Origin: Planctomycetota bacterium
Lineage (GTDB): Bacteria; Planctomycetota; Planctomycetia; Pirellulales; Lacipirellulaceae
Length of the DNA stretch: 55,136 bases
NCBI GenBank assembly: GCA_003576855.1
Contig: QEVI01000010.1
Location: 1-55,136 of the forward strand
Direction: 5' to 3'
Positions 1 through 8,204 of this stretch are shown piece by piece. The notes under the pieces are model-generated. The model did not search any database, was not told where the DNA came from, and saw only the letters and a program-made list of their open reading frames with translations. Both the position numbers and the translations under genes were made by a program. The stretch's first letter is position 1, and every line of letters starts with the position of its first letter.

Positions 1-1938
1 GCCGAACGCCGAGGGCTTGCCCCACGCCTCCATGAAGACGGCGACCCACCGCTGGCGATAGCCGTTCCACGCGATGGAGCCGCTGTGGGGCGTCACGCGG
101 CCGCCGTCCGCTGCGGCAACCAGGTGCTCCGGCGGCGAAAGCTGCTCCCAGGCAGCGGGGTTTCGCCACGATTCAGACGTCGCCCGGCAGCGAAGCGTCG
201 GCAGCGGGTTGCCGAACAGCGCCCACTTCTCGCCGGAGTCGTCCTGATAGATGACCGGGTGTCCCTGGGGCGCCGGCGGCGGAGTCGGCGCCGCGTCCGA
301 CTTTCGCCAGAGCGTCGCCACATGGTCGAACTTCGCGGCCTCATCGTTCCAGGCGCACAGCCCCAGTTCGTAGGGCTCCAACGGCGGACGGATCTTGTGG
401 TACGTCGCCACCAACCGCTCCCCGCCCGATTCGTCCGGTAGGGCGATGTAACCGGTGAGCCAAGTAGGGCCTTCGCCTGGCATTTCGGCGACGGAGCGAG
501 GCCGGCCCTCGTCGTCGGCAAAGTATTCATACTGCAGCCGCAACGGCGGCTCGAGAGATTTCAGCGGTTCGCACGGCGTGGTCGCGCTGGTCATGTGGAA
601 CAGCCCGAGCGGGTAATGGGGGACCGACGTATCGCCCCACGCCCAGAACAGCCGGCCCCGGTAGACGGCCGTTTGCACGCTATCGCAGCCGAATACGCCG
701 GACTCGCGAACGTCGCGCTCCAGACCGAGCTTCTGGCTCTCGGCGAATAATCCGGCCCCGGTGAGTCGCCCGAGCCGCTTGGCGATGTTCGTGCGGCTGA
801 CTTCAATTCGCGTCGCGTCGCCGGGTTGGGGCGTGAGGCGGACGCCGCGCTGACCGAATCCGTCGGCGGGGAATTCGTACCCGTGGCCCTCGACGTGAAA
901 CCACGACTGGCGGCCCATCAGTTCCGGCGCGTCAACGGCGACGCGACCGGCGTTGTCCGTCACCCACCGCACGCCGTGGGTGGTCCGCAACTCGATCAGC
1001 GGAACGGGCCAACCATTCTGCTTGTCGAGCACTTGGATCTCAAACGGCGTTGCCGCCGGGTCCGAGTCGCCCAGTTTCGCGACGAGCGAATCGAGCCCGG
1101 CGAGATTGGTCCTCAGCGTGTGCTCGGCGTCGTCGTTGGTGTGGCCCAAAACGCCGATCGGGCCGTCGTATCCGCTACCGGCGATTGTCTTGATTACCTG
1201 GAGGTCCAGTTCGCCTTGCCCTAGCGGAAGTATCTTTCGGCCACGCCGTTCGCCGTCGCGATCCATGCCGTTGAGGTTGACGGCGTAGAGATGATCCTTG
1301 AGGCGTGCCAAGACGTCGCCCAGTCGCTGGACGTGATCGTGCCCGTGGTGCAGGTTGTAGACGATGCCGACGTTCGGCTCGTTGAGAGCCTCGAGAATGG
1401 CGAGTTGGTTTTCCGGTTCGCCGCACCAGCCGCCGTGGTTGTAGAGGCCGACCGAACAGCGCTGCGCGGCCGCCGCCTCGACGACTGGTCGCAATTGCCG
1501 GGCGGCCCACTGCGCTCTTTCGGAGTCGGAGGCCGCCTCTGCGGGCGGATCGCCCATCATCACCCATAGCTGCGCCTGCACCTCGTGCCGCTTGAGGGCA
1601 TCGAGAATCGTCTTGGCGTCGTCGTTCAGCCCAGCCGGAAACCACACGCCGACCAGTTCTATACTCTGCTTCTTGAGCGATGCGAGTTCCTGATCGAAGC
1701 TCGGCAGATGCTCGCTGCGCCAGTCGTAGGCGAACTTCTTAAAACCCAACGCCCGCAGCATCTGGGCGCGTTCTTCCGGCCTGCGTCGCCGCGCGTCGAA
1801 CGGCACGATGCACCAGGCGATGAGATTGTCGCGATCATACAGATCGACGTTGAAAGTCTGCTGGCCGAGCGTAGCGACCGGAGAAACGAGCGCGGCCGAA
1901 GCAGCGGCACAAGCAACGAAAGCACGGCAGAGCATCAT
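1..1938 (-). CDS. Secreted sugar-isomerase-like TIM-barrel protein, 3' end off the window
   Basis: Open frame of 646 codons from an ATG (tandem ATG-ATG) at 1938 to the window edge, so the C-terminus is missing. A GGAGAG motif lies about 11 nt upstream. The N-terminus is a Sec-type signal (Ala-rich, cleavage near residue 24). Residues about 30-310 resemble a xylose-isomerase/sugar-phosphate-isomerase TIM barrel, with LYNHGGWCGEPEN, IVYNLHHGHDH and VNLNGMDRDGE, which carry the acidic and His residues expected of a divalent metal site. The following 330 or more residues form a second, unrecognised region with several aromatic, beta-looking stretches (VYRGRLFWAWGD, GYIALPDE). The substrate is unknown; export suggests an envelope sugar or polyol. 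The next gene is divergent. The barrel assignment is good, any enzymatic activity is inference. Confidence 0.75.
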   Translation of the reverse strand, partial: MMLCRAFVACAAASAALVSPVATLGQQTFNVDLYDRDNLIAWCIVPFDARRRRPEERAQMLRALGFKKFAYDWRSEHLPSFDQELASLKKQSIELVGVWFPAGLNDDAKTILDALKRHEVQAQLWVMMGDPPAEAASDSERAQWAARQLRPVVEAAAAQRCSVGLYNHGGWCGEPENQLAILEALNEPNVGIVYNLHHGHDHVQRLGDVLARLKDHLYAVNLNGMDRDGERRGRKILPLGQGELDLQVIKTIAGSGYDGPIGVLGHTNDDAEHTLRTNLAGLDSLVAKLGDSDPAATPFEIQVLDKQNGWPVPLIELRTTHGVRWVTDNAGRVAVDAPELMGRQSWFHVEGHGYEFPADGFGQRGVRLTPQPGDATRIEVSRTNIAKRLGRLTGAGLFAESQKLGLERDVRESGVFGCDSVQTAVYRGRLFWAWGDTSVPHYPLGLFHMTSATTPCEPLKSLEPPLRLQYEYFADDEGRPRSVAEMPGEGPTWLTGYIALPDESGGERLVATYHKIRPPLEPYELGLCAWNDEAAKFDHVATLWRKSDAAPTPPPAPQGHPVIYQDDSGEKWALFGNPLPTLRCRATSESWRNPAAWEQLSPPEHLVAAADGGRVTPHSGSIAWNGYRQRWVAVFMEAWGKPSAFG

Positions 1939-2113
1939 GGCTGCAACGACTCTCCGGAATCCAGGAAGCCGCCTCCGACGCCAGGCGATTTGACAAGCCG
2001 TTAGCATGGACCTATGCTGGCCCGCTGACAAGTGAATTCATTTCCCCAGGGCCTGTCTTAAGCAACGTGTCCTCGCGATCGTCGTTCGACCAGCAACCGA
2101 GGGCGGTTACGCG

Positions 2114-2140
2114 GCCGTGCCGGCCGATTGCCGGCACGGC
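2114..2140. repeat. Perfect 11-bp inverted repeat in the divergent spacer
   Basis: Arms GCCGTGCCGGC and GCCGGCACGGC around a 5-nt loop, 59 bases before the GTG start at 2199. It could be a leader hairpin or an operator for the divergent pair. There is no T-run, so it is not a classical terminator. Confidence 0.6.
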
Positions 2141-2198
2141 GACGCGGCTACGTGGTGAACTCAAAGAAGGCTCCGGGCCGCAAGCGGAGGCGCATAGC

Positions 2199-3467
2199 GT
2201 GGCAGTTTTCAGTCGTCGCACGTTCTTGGCCAGTGCAACGTCCGTCGCGGCCGTATCAGCGGCTCGGCTGCGGGCAAGCGAAGCCAACAACACTGTTGTG
2301 CTGGCGCTCATGGGCGCCAACGGCCGCGGCTCGGACCTGGCTCAACGGTTTGTACGGCAGCCGGGCGTTCGGTTCGCCTACGTATGCGATCCGGATGAGC
2401 GGGCGATCCAGAAGGGGGTTGCAGCGGCAGCGGTCGAGGGCGCGCCCCCGCCGCAGGGCATCCGGGATTTCCGTAAGGCCCTCGACGACCCGGCGGTGGA
2501 CGCGCTGGTGTGCGCCGCGCCGAATCACTGGCACGCGCCAGCCACGATCCTGGCCTGCGCCGCCGGCAAGCACGTATACGTCGAGAAGCCCTGCAGCTAT
2601 TGCCCTGAGGAAGGGGAATTGATGGTCGCCGCCGCGCGGCGAGCCAATCGCGTCGTGCAGGTGGGCACGCAACGGCGGAGCGGCTCGCTCTACCAGGCCG
2701 CCATCGAGAAGGTCCGCGGCGGCGCTGTCGGCGACGCCCTCCATGCGAAGACCTGGTACCACACGCCGCGAGGTTCGATTGGCCGCGGCCATGAAACCAG
2801 CCCGCCGACGTGGCTGGATTACGCCCTCTGGCAGGGTCCCGCGCCCGAGCGCCCGTTTCGCGACAACCTGATTCATTACAACTGGCACTTCTTCTGGCAT
2901 TGGGGCAACGCGGAACTGGGTAACAATGGCGTCCACCTGCTCGATATCTGCCGCTGGGCGCTGGACGTTGACTTCCCGACCCGCGTCACCGCCGCTGGCG
3001 GAAAGATCCGTTACGACGACGATCAGCAGACGCCCGACACCAGCACCGTCGTCTTCGAGTGCGGCGAAAAAATGATCACTTGGGAGCACATCAGTTGGGC
3101 GCGACCGATTCAATCAGCGAGCATCCTGGGAGTGGAAATCCGCGGCACTGGCGGCACGATGTATCTCGATGACGACGGCTACGTGATCTACGACCCCGCG
3201 CGGAAGGTCGTCGAAAAACAACAAGGCTCGCGGGGCGACGACGAACACATCGCCGACTTTCTCGCGGCTGTGCGAGACGGCAGCCGCCCGAATGCCGACA
3301 TCGAGGAAGGCCACAAGAGCGCGCTGTTCTGCCATATCGGCAACATCGCGTACCGGCTCGGCCATTCGATCGACTTGGACCCGACTAATGGCCGCATACG
3401 CGACAACCCGGAGGCGCAACAGCTCTGGGGCCGCGAGTACCGCAAGGGCTGGGAACCGGTGGCGTAG
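2199..3467 (+). CDS. Gfo/Idh/MocA family oxidoreductase, Tat-exported
   Basis: NAD(P)-dependent sugar or polyol dehydrogenase family, 422 aa. I chose the GTG at 2199 over in-frame codons upstream because GCGGAGG sits 8 nt before it and because the twin-arginine signal (FSRRTFLASATSV) then starts at residue 4. The Rossmann fold follows (MGANGRGSDLAQRF, then CDPDE), and the family EKP motif is in HVYVEKPCSY. The C-terminal half has the family's beta-sheet domain, with NNGVHLLDICRWALDVDFP and the terminal YRKGWEP found in planctomycete paralogues. The nucleotide loop is GANGRG. It is divergent from the TIM-barrel gene and convergent with a second family member, suggesting a shared sugar-derivative pathway. 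Substrate unknown. Confidence 0.88.
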   Translation: MAVFSRRTFLASATSVAAVSAARLRASEANNTVVLALMGANGRGSDLAQRFVRQPGVRFAYVCDPDERAIQKGVAAAAVEGAPPPQGIRDFRKALDDPAVDALVCAAPNHWHAPATILACAAGKHVYVEKPCSYCPEEGELMVAAARRANRVVQVGTQRRSGSLYQAAIEKVRGGAVGDALHAKTWYHTPRGSIGRGHETSPPTWLDYALWQGPAPERPFRDNLIHYNWHFFWHWGNAELGNNGVHLLDICRWALDVDFPTRVTAAGGKIRYDDDQQTPDTSTVVFECGEKMITWEHISWARPIQSASILGVEIRGTGGTMYLDDDGYVIYDPARKVVEKQQGSRGDDEHIADFLAAVRDGSRPNADIEEGHKSALFCHIGNIAYRLGHSIDLDPTNGRIRDNPEAQQLWGREYRKGWEPVA

Positions 3468-3479
3468 CAGCGGCGGACA

Positions 3480-3542
3480 GTGATCGGTGATCGGTGATCA
3501 GAGGCTGCAAGCAGACCCTGCCTACTGCCTACTGCCTACTGC
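3480..3542. repeat. Two heptamer tandem repeats between convergent genes
   Basis: GTGATCG, GTGATCG, GTGATCA occupy 3480-3500. Three copies of CTGCCTA, followed by CTGC, occupy 3518-3542. Both sit in the 78-bp spacer between two convergent stop codons. They are low-complexity 7-mers that could vary in copy number. No function is visible. Confidence 0.8.
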
Positions 3543-3545
3543 CCC

Positions 3546-4892
3546 TCACACCCCGCTTGGCCGCCAGCCCTCGCGATAGCGGCGCTTGACCAGCGCATTG
3601 GCCTCCGAAGAATCGAACCGCAGGTTCGCCGAGTCCCATGCCAGCCGCTGCGGCGGCAGCCCGCCGGCCACCACGCCTACGAGCACGGCTTCAGTCACCT
3701 TCGCCGCGTACGAGAACGGGGTGGAGGTCTGGCCTTCGCCACGGCAGGCGTCGGCCCATTGAACGTAATGATCGACGCTGCCGGCGGACGTCAGGTCGAC
3801 CTCCAGCGGGGCGCCGTCGCGATAGAAGCTCGGCATGGCCCAGTGCGGCAGGACCATGACGCCGCGCTCGCCGACGACGAACGATCCGCCATCCGGCAGC
3901 GAAGCGCCCGGCGGCAACTGGGCCAACTCGGCCCGCGGCTTGGCGGTTCCATGCGTCCAGCGGAGCGTCAACTCCCCGCTCGTGTAAGGGGTGCTGGCAA
4001 ACGTAAGCGTAACGTCGCCGTCGGGCGCAAAGGTGTCGTGCGGATGCACCGGGCCGGCTGACTCGACCGAAAGCGGCGGGCCGAGCTGCAATGCCGAAAA
4101 GATCGGATCGAAGATGTGGCATCCCATGTCTCCCAGGATGCCGCCGCCGTAGTCGCGCCACATCCGCCAGTGAAACGGGTGGTATAGGCCATCGACGTAC
4201 GGGCGCTGGGGGGCGACCCCCTGCCACAAGTCCCAGTCGAGGGACGCCGGTACGGGATCGGCCTTGTCCGGCCGCGACGCCGCCAGCAGCGGCAGGCGGC
4301 TGCCGACCCAAGCGTGCGCCTCGCGCACCTTGCCGATGGTTCCCTGACGGATCATCTCGACAGCCGTGCGGTAGGTCTCATGGCTGTGAATCTGCGTGCC
4401 CATCTGGGTCGTCAGGCGATTGTCTTCGGCTAGCGTGGCCATCCGTCGCAGTTCGGCCAGGTTGTGCGCTAGCGGCTTTTCAACGTAGACGTGCTTGCCC
4501 AGCGACATGGCGGCGATGGCAATGGAACCGTGCATATGATCGGGCGTACCGACGATCACCGCGTCGAACTCCTGCGACGCCTGGTCGAGCATCTTGCGAT
4601 AGTCGGCGAACTTACGCGCCGCCGGATACTGCTGGGCGGCGCGATCGAGAAACGTGGAGTCGACGTCGCACAGGGCGACGACGCGGACATTCGGCGAGGC
4701 GGCGACGTGATGCAAGTCGTCGCCCCCCTTGTTGGCCACGCCGACCGCCGCCACGCGAAGCTTCTCCCCAAGCTGGCGAGCGGTTGTAGGCCTCAGCCGA
4801 AAAACGGGCGCCGCGCCAAGGGCAGCAGCGCCTGCCTTGAGAATCTGGCGGCGATGGATGCGGGACACAGTCGGCCTGGTAAGCAATGCCAT
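3546..4892 (-). CDS. Gfo/Idh/MocA family oxidoreductase, Tat-exported
   Basis: A 448-aa oxidoreductase. The start at 4892 is chosen because AGGAAA lies 8-9 nt upstream and the Tat motif (IHRRQILKAGAAALG) then falls near residue 12; the frame stays open further upstream but without signal character. The Rossmann region includes VAAVGVANKGGDDLHHVA and ALCDVD, and the EKP motif is in HVYVEKPLAHN. GGGILGDMGCHIFDPIF is the usual metal- or substrate-side segment. The C-terminus ends KRRYREGW, like the neighbour at 2199-3467. The two are clearly paralogous types but diverge across the sequence. A periplasmic sugar or inositol-like substrate is likely by family habit; none is shown here. Confidence 0.88.
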   Translation of the reverse strand: MALLTRPTVSRIHRRQILKAGAAALGAAPVFRLRPTTARQLGEKLRVAAVGVANKGGDDLHHVAASPNVRVVALCDVDSTFLDRAAQQYPAARKFADYRKMLDQASQEFDAVIVGTPDHMHGSIAIAAMSLGKHVYVEKPLAHNLAELRRMATLAEDNRLTTQMGTQIHSHETYRTAVEMIRQGTIGKVREAHAWVGSRLPLLAASRPDKADPVPASLDWDLWQGVAPQRPYVDGLYHPFHWRMWRDYGGGILGDMGCHIFDPIFSALQLGPPLSVESAGPVHPHDTFAPDGDVTLTFASTPYTSGELTLRWTHGTAKPRAELAQLPPGASLPDGGSFVVGERGVMVLPHWAMPSFYRDGAPLEVDLTSAGSVDHYVQWADACRGEGQTSTPFSYAAKVTEAVLVGVVAGGLPPQRLAWDSANLRFDSSEANALVKRRYREGWRPSGV

Positions 4893-5096
4893 AGCATGAG
4901 TTTCCTGCCAAGGGGAAAAGCAACTGCGCAAAAGAGCCGGACCCGACCAGTATAGGGCGGTTGCACCCTCGAAGGCGACCCTTGGCAATGCTGCTCGATT
5001 CTCGACGCCATGCTGCCGGCGCCAAAAAACAGGTTGCAGGGGCCAAGAATCTGCTTGGCTTCAGCCGGCGGGCCCCCTTGGCCGCCTCGGCGGTCG

Positions 5097-5102
5097 TATA
5101 AT
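5097..5102 (+). promoter_or_regulatory. Candidate -10 box for phaR
   Basis: Perfect TATAAT in a GC-rich spacer, 59 bases before the chosen phaR start. The only -35-like element (TTGGCC at 5078) is too close at 13 bp, so the promoter is supported by the -10 alone. Confidence 0.4.
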
Positions 5103-5160
5103 TAACAAGTAGCGTCGCGTGGCGATACAATCGGCTCTACAAGCGTCAAAAGCTCTCATC

Positions 5161-5682
5161 GTGTCCGATCCCATTCGCATCAAACGATATCCCAATCGCC
5201 GGTTCTACGCGGGTCATACGAAAAGCTACGTCTCGATGGCCGACATCGAAGCGCTCATTCGCAATGGGGCAAACGTGGAAATCGTCGATAGCCAGACCGG
5301 CGAGGATCTGACGCGCCAACTCCTCGTGCAAATCATCGCGGAACGGCATCCCGAAAAGATGGCCATGTTCCCGACCGCAATGCTCCATGCCATGCTTCGG
5401 GCGAATGACGCCGTCGCCTCCTTTCTGCAGGATTACTTCCGCAATTCGCTGGCGTACCTCGACTATCTTCACCAGCACGGGGCGGCCGGTACGCTCACGC
5501 AGCCGGTACATTGGATGAAGGCCTGGCTCGACCGGTGGTCGCAGCCGGCTGACAAGGGCGATAGCGATTCACGTGAGCCGCGCGATGCCGCAGGCGACGC
5601 CGGACCTGCGCTGCTGGAGCGAATCAGCCAACTGGAAGACCGCATCGCCGAGTTGGAGCGGGATCGGGACCGCTCCGCGTAG
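5161..5682 (+). CDS. phaR: Polyhydroxyalkanoate synthesis regulator PhaR
   Basis: The N-terminal 60 residues match the PHB-accumulation regulatory DNA-binding domain: IRIKRYPNRRFY, then SYVSMADIEALI, GANVEIVDSQTGEDLT and QIIAE. The middle (MAMFPTAMLHAMLR to YFRNSLAYLDYL) fits the PHB-binding domain. The C-terminus is an acidic tail ending in a short coiled coil (LLERISQLEDRIAELERDRD). In the family, PhaR represses phasin and pha genes and leaves DNA when it binds nascent polymer. The start is GTG 5161, just before SDPIRIKRYPN; another in-frame GTG at 5119 would add 14 residues, and neither has a good ribosome binding site. A candidate target operator is at 8013-8038. Confidence 0.9.
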   Translation: MSDPIRIKRYPNRRFYAGHTKSYVSMADIEALIRNGANVEIVDSQTGEDLTRQLLVQIIAERHPEKMAMFPTAMLHAMLRANDAVASFLQDYFRNSLAYLDYLHQHGAAGTLTQPVHWMKAWLDRWSQPADKGDSDSREPRDAAGDAGPALLERISQLEDRIAELERDRDRSA

Positions 5683-5779
5683 TACGGCTGCCTGGGAGCG
5701 GCCGACGCGCAGCGTACAACAGCCGGCGACGCAACGCCCTAGGCGCCGGCGGGGCTTCACCGAGAAAGGTGCGAGCGCT

Positions 5780-6268
5780 TCAGTCGGACTCCAGCGGGAT
5801 TTCCGGCAGATGGACGCCGCTCAGTTCCAGAAGCTGCTGCCGCGTGGCGCTTAATCGCTGCCCCAGCACCGAGGCGGCGCGCCGCATGAACTCGAAGCCG
5901 AAATCGGTGTGCTGCTGGCAATACTTCAGCAAATCCTCGGCCCGAAAGACGACGGTCTTCAGCGGCGTCTCGGTGCGAGCGGTGTCAAATAGCCTGCTTC
6001 GCCCGATCAGCGGCGACCAGCCCAGCAGTTCGCCTTTGCTCACCATCGTGATCTGGCGGCAACTCGAGGCGTCGCAGATAGCCAGCGACACGCTTCCCTC
6101 GACGATGAAGTAAACGTCCTGGGCGCGGTCGAATTCTTCAAAGATCTTCGTGCGCGCCGGAAAGTCCACGAGGCGACACATCTTGGCCAAGGCGGCGAGA
6201 TGCTCATCGCCGACGCCGGTGAAGAAGTTGATGTTTCGCAGTAGTTCGATGGGCTCGTTATCCTGCAT
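5780..6268 (-). CDS. Stand-alone cyclic-nucleotide-binding-domain protein
   Basis: A 162-aa protein made almost entirely of one Crp-type cNMP-binding beta-barrel (residues about 8-125: LLRNINFFTGVGDEHLAALAK, ARTKIFEEFDRAQDVYFIVEGSVSL). The phosphate-binding cassette area reads SKGELLGWSPLIGRSRLFDTARTETP, which keeps the GE-x-x-G start and an R-x-T-A-like segment. About 35 helical residues follow, and there is no helix-turn-helix, so this is not a DNA-binding Crp on its own. It may sense a nucleotide or redox ligand and act through a partner. It is convergent with phaR and downstream of an SDR gene on the same strand. Confidence 0.85.
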   Translation of the reverse strand: MQDNEPIELLRNINFFTGVGDEHLAALAKMCRLVDFPARTKIFEEFDRAQDVYFIVEGSVSLAICDASSCRQITMVSKGELLGWSPLIGRSRLFDTARTETPLKTVVFRAEDLLKYCQQHTDFGFEFMRRAASVLGQRLSATRQQLLELSGVHLPEIPLESD

Positions 6269-6384
6269 GGCTCGGCTCGAGGCAGTCCTGCTGGCGCTCG
6301 TGGCGATGGCGAAGCCGCAACTGCGGCGCTCGCTCGCGCACAGCGCGCAATATACTGGCCTCCGCCGAAGGTCACAAGTTCTGA

Positions 6385-6414
6385 GACGCCAGGCGCACCG
6401 TGCGCCTTGGCGTC
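6385..6414. terminator. GC-rich hairpin downstream of the SDR gene
   Basis: GACGCC-A-GGCGCA pairs with TGCGCC-T-TGGCGTC, with one bulged base and a 3-nt loop, 40 bases past the stop of the minus-strand SDR gene. There is no T-run on either strand, so any termination would be weak or Rho-assisted. Confidence 0.35.
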
Positions 6415-6454
6415 GCGCTGCTACGGATACCCGCGGTCGATCAGAGCGGACGTC

Positions 6455-7204
6455 CTACGCTTGCGGGTGCCAACCGGCGTCCGCCCACAATTGGCCGCTG
6501 ACCGCAGGATTGGTCACCATGAAGCAAATAGCGTCGGCGATCTCTTCGGGGCGAATCAGTCGGCGAAGCTGCGTGAATGGCAAGATGTTCTTCTCGATGT
6601 AATCCTCGCCGAGGCCCCGCACCATCGGCGTATCGGTGAACCCCGGATGGATGATGCCGCAGCGGACGCCGTGGAACATGGCCTCCTTGGTGAGCGTGGC
6701 GGTCGCTCCCTCCAGCCCCGCCTTGCTGACGGCGTAGGAAATCTGCCCCTTGTTGCCGAGCGATGACACCGAGCCGATGAACACGACCGCCCCTTGCACC
6801 TCTTCGTCGGGGTGCCACTGCTTGAGCCCCCGTTTGAAGCGATCCTCGGCGATGCGCGTTACCATTTCGATGGCCCAGTAGGTCGGCGCGACCAGGTTGA
6901 CCTCGATGACCTCGCGAAAGTTGTTGATGGGATAGGGCTGCGCTTTTCCGGTCGTCTTGTCGAGCCGCACCGCGAGCGCATCGCGGGTAATGCCGGCCGA
7001 GTCGTTCGTGGCGTCGCCGACCTTGACTTCCGCGACCTGTCGGCCTGCCGACGCGTTGATCTCATCGGCCAGGTTGTAGACCGTGTCGCGTCGGTCCACG
7101 AGTATGACGACCTTGGCGCCGCGCTTGGCGAACTCGCGAGCCGCAGCGCCGCCGATGCCGCTTCCTGCGCCGGTGACCAGCACCACCTGATCCTTGATAT
7201 TCAT
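6455..7204 (-). CDS. Short-chain dehydrogenase/reductase
   Basis: A 249-aa classical SDR. It has TGAGSGIGG at residues 11-19 for dinucleotide binding, and FIGSVSSLGNKGQISYAVSKAG carrying the catalytic Ser, Tyr and Lys. PGFTDTPMVRG and a C-terminus typical of the family follow. Compared with FabG types it has an insertion of about 20 residues near position 75 (ITRDALAVRLDKTTGKAQ). The start at 7204 is where the Rossmann fold begins; the upstream frame is open for 77 more codons but lacks coding character, and the ribosome binding site is poor. Its place between the CNBD protein and the phasin gene suggests acyl-CoA or hydroxyacyl metabolism, which is inference. Confidence 0.85.
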   Translation of the reverse strand: MNIKDQVVLVTGAGSGIGGAAAREFAKRGAKVVILVDRRDTVYNLADEINASAGRQVAEVKVGDATNDSAGITRDALAVRLDKTTGKAQPYPINNFREVIEVNLVAPTYWAIEMVTRIAEDRFKRGLKQWHPDEEVQGAVVFIGSVSSLGNKGQISYAVSKAGLEGATATLTKEAMFHGVRCGIIHPGFTDTPMVRGLGEDYIEKNILPFTQLRRLIRPEEIADAICFMVTNPAVSGQLWADAGWHPQA

Positions 7205-7456
7205 GTCAGCACCAGTTGAAATTGGGCGAGGCTTCGACCAAGCCGAGGCGTGCTTGCACGGGGGCTCGGAACGAGCCGCGCCAGTCACGTATTGACCAGA
7301 GGCCTGTGCTACGCACAACAAGGCGAACAACGCCAACAAGAGCCGGCTGAGAAACCGCCGCAACCGTACAAAGACGAGGTTCAGGCAGAGCTGAGCCAGG
7401 GCCTGCTCCGCCCGAACCTCTGGAACGGCCGGCATCGGGAGCCTGCCAGCCGCTCC

Positions 7457-7900
7457 TTATGGACCGACCTTCGCCACCAGATCGGTCCACTTCGACACAG
7501 CGTTCTGCAGCTCTTGGACTTGCGTTTCGGCGACTTCGCGTACGCAATCCAGGGTCTTGCGGCAGAACTGCTCCGAACGACGCCGCAGTTCTTCAGGCGT
7601 CCCCGCATCGCTCACCGCCAGCGCTGCATCGAGCGATTCCAAGGCGGCGTCGTATTGGCGGTCGATGACTTCGCGGTGTTTGCGAGCCAGGCCGGAGACG
7701 GTTTCAATCCACTTCGACCGCAGTTGTTGCATGCGGCTCACGACCGCCGATTGCGGCGTCGGAACCGCCGGCCACAGGCTCGAGAACTGCGCCAGTATTT
7801 CTTGCTGCAGCTTCAAGCTGGTTTCGGCGGCTTTGCGGACGTTTTGGAAGACCTCCTCCAGGACCTCGCTGCCGGTGGCTTTGGGTTTCGCTTCTGACAT
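7457..7900 (-). CDS. Phasin-like PHA granule protein
   Basis: A 147-aa all-helical, amphipathic protein: [28 protein letters not shown], then long heptad stretches to [17 protein letters not shown]. Size, the [11 protein letters not shown]-type start and the pha context fit phasins, which coat PHA granules and limit their size; similarity is to the general pattern rather than a diagnostic motif. The start at 7900 has AGGAGA about 9 nt upstream. A good sigma70-type promoter (7980-8008) and a perfect palindrome (8013-8038) lie directly upstream, as expected of a PhaR-controlled phasin gene. Confidence 0.75.
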   Translation of the reverse strand: MSEAKPKATGSEVLEEVFQNVRKAAETSLKLQQEILAQFSSLWPAVPTPQSAVVSRMQQLRSKWIETVSGLARKHREVIDRQYDAALESLDAALAVSDAGTPEELRRRSEQFCRKTLDCVREVAETQVQELQNAVSKWTDLVAKVGP

Positions 7901-7979
7901 GGCTTTGGTCTCCTTGCAATGGTTGCCGGAGTCTCCAGACGCCTTGTCCGACGTTGAGCACTCCCGCTTGTTTGGGGTC

Positions 7980-8008
7980 ATTGTCACGCGCGTTGTAGTG
8001 CATGTCAA
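7980..8008 (-). promoter_or_regulatory. Sigma70-type promoter for the phasin gene
   Basis: Read on the minus strand: TTGACA (8008-8003), 17 bp, GACAAT (7985-7980). The -35 is perfect, the -10 matches four of six, and the spacing is optimal. Transcription would start near 7973, giving a leader of about 72 nt. Confidence 0.7.
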
Positions 8009-8012
8009 GCAT

Positions 8013-8038
8013 AAAAATGCTGCATTTGCAGCATTTTT
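8013..8038. promoter_or_regulatory. Candidate PhaR operator (perfect palindrome)
   Basis: Twelve-bp arms AAAAATGCTGCA and TGCAGCATTTTT with a TT centre. The core CTGC-ATTT-GCAG (8020-8031) fits the CTGC-N(3-4)-GCAG pattern described for a Paracoccus PhaR. The site ends 5 bp upstream of the phasin -35 box and about 60 bp from the carboxylase -10. With its flanking A and T runs it could also fold as a terminator, but it lies upstream of both neighbouring genes. Confidence 0.65.
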
Positions 8039-8096
8039 CCGCATGACTCCAAAATATGTGGCATTTAAGCAGTTCCGCGCCGCCGGCGATCGGGCT

Positions 8097-8102
8097 TATA
8101 AT
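8097..8102 (+). promoter_or_regulatory. Candidate -10 box for the carboxylase operon
   Basis: Perfect TATAAT 103 bases before the ATG at 8205. The best -35 is a weak TTCCGC, 18 bp upstream. Confidence 0.4.
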
Positions 8103-8204
8103 GCCGATCGACAGTGTTTTAATGCTGTAGATGCGCCTACAGGTTTCCCCACGGCGACTGAACGCCGCCAGGTCCTCCCACGATCGTTGCCTACCGAGGA
8201 GACC

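Larger units (their letters stand above)
7901..8204. promoter_or_regulatory. Divergent control region, phasin and acyl-CoA carboxylase
   Basis: A 304-bp spacer holding promoters in both directions and a perfect palindrome. It is distinctly more AT-rich around 7995-8060 than the flanking genes. See the separate entries for its parts. Confidence 0.7.

Noticed and set aside
3480-3542. Tandem repeats as a CRISPR array
   Set aside because: Units are only 7 bp, directly abutting, without spacers.
8013-8038. The palindrome with A and T runs as a bidirectional terminator
   Set aside because: Both flanking genes are transcribed away from it, so there is no upstream transcript to end. The CTGC-N4-GCAG core and promoter position favour an operator.
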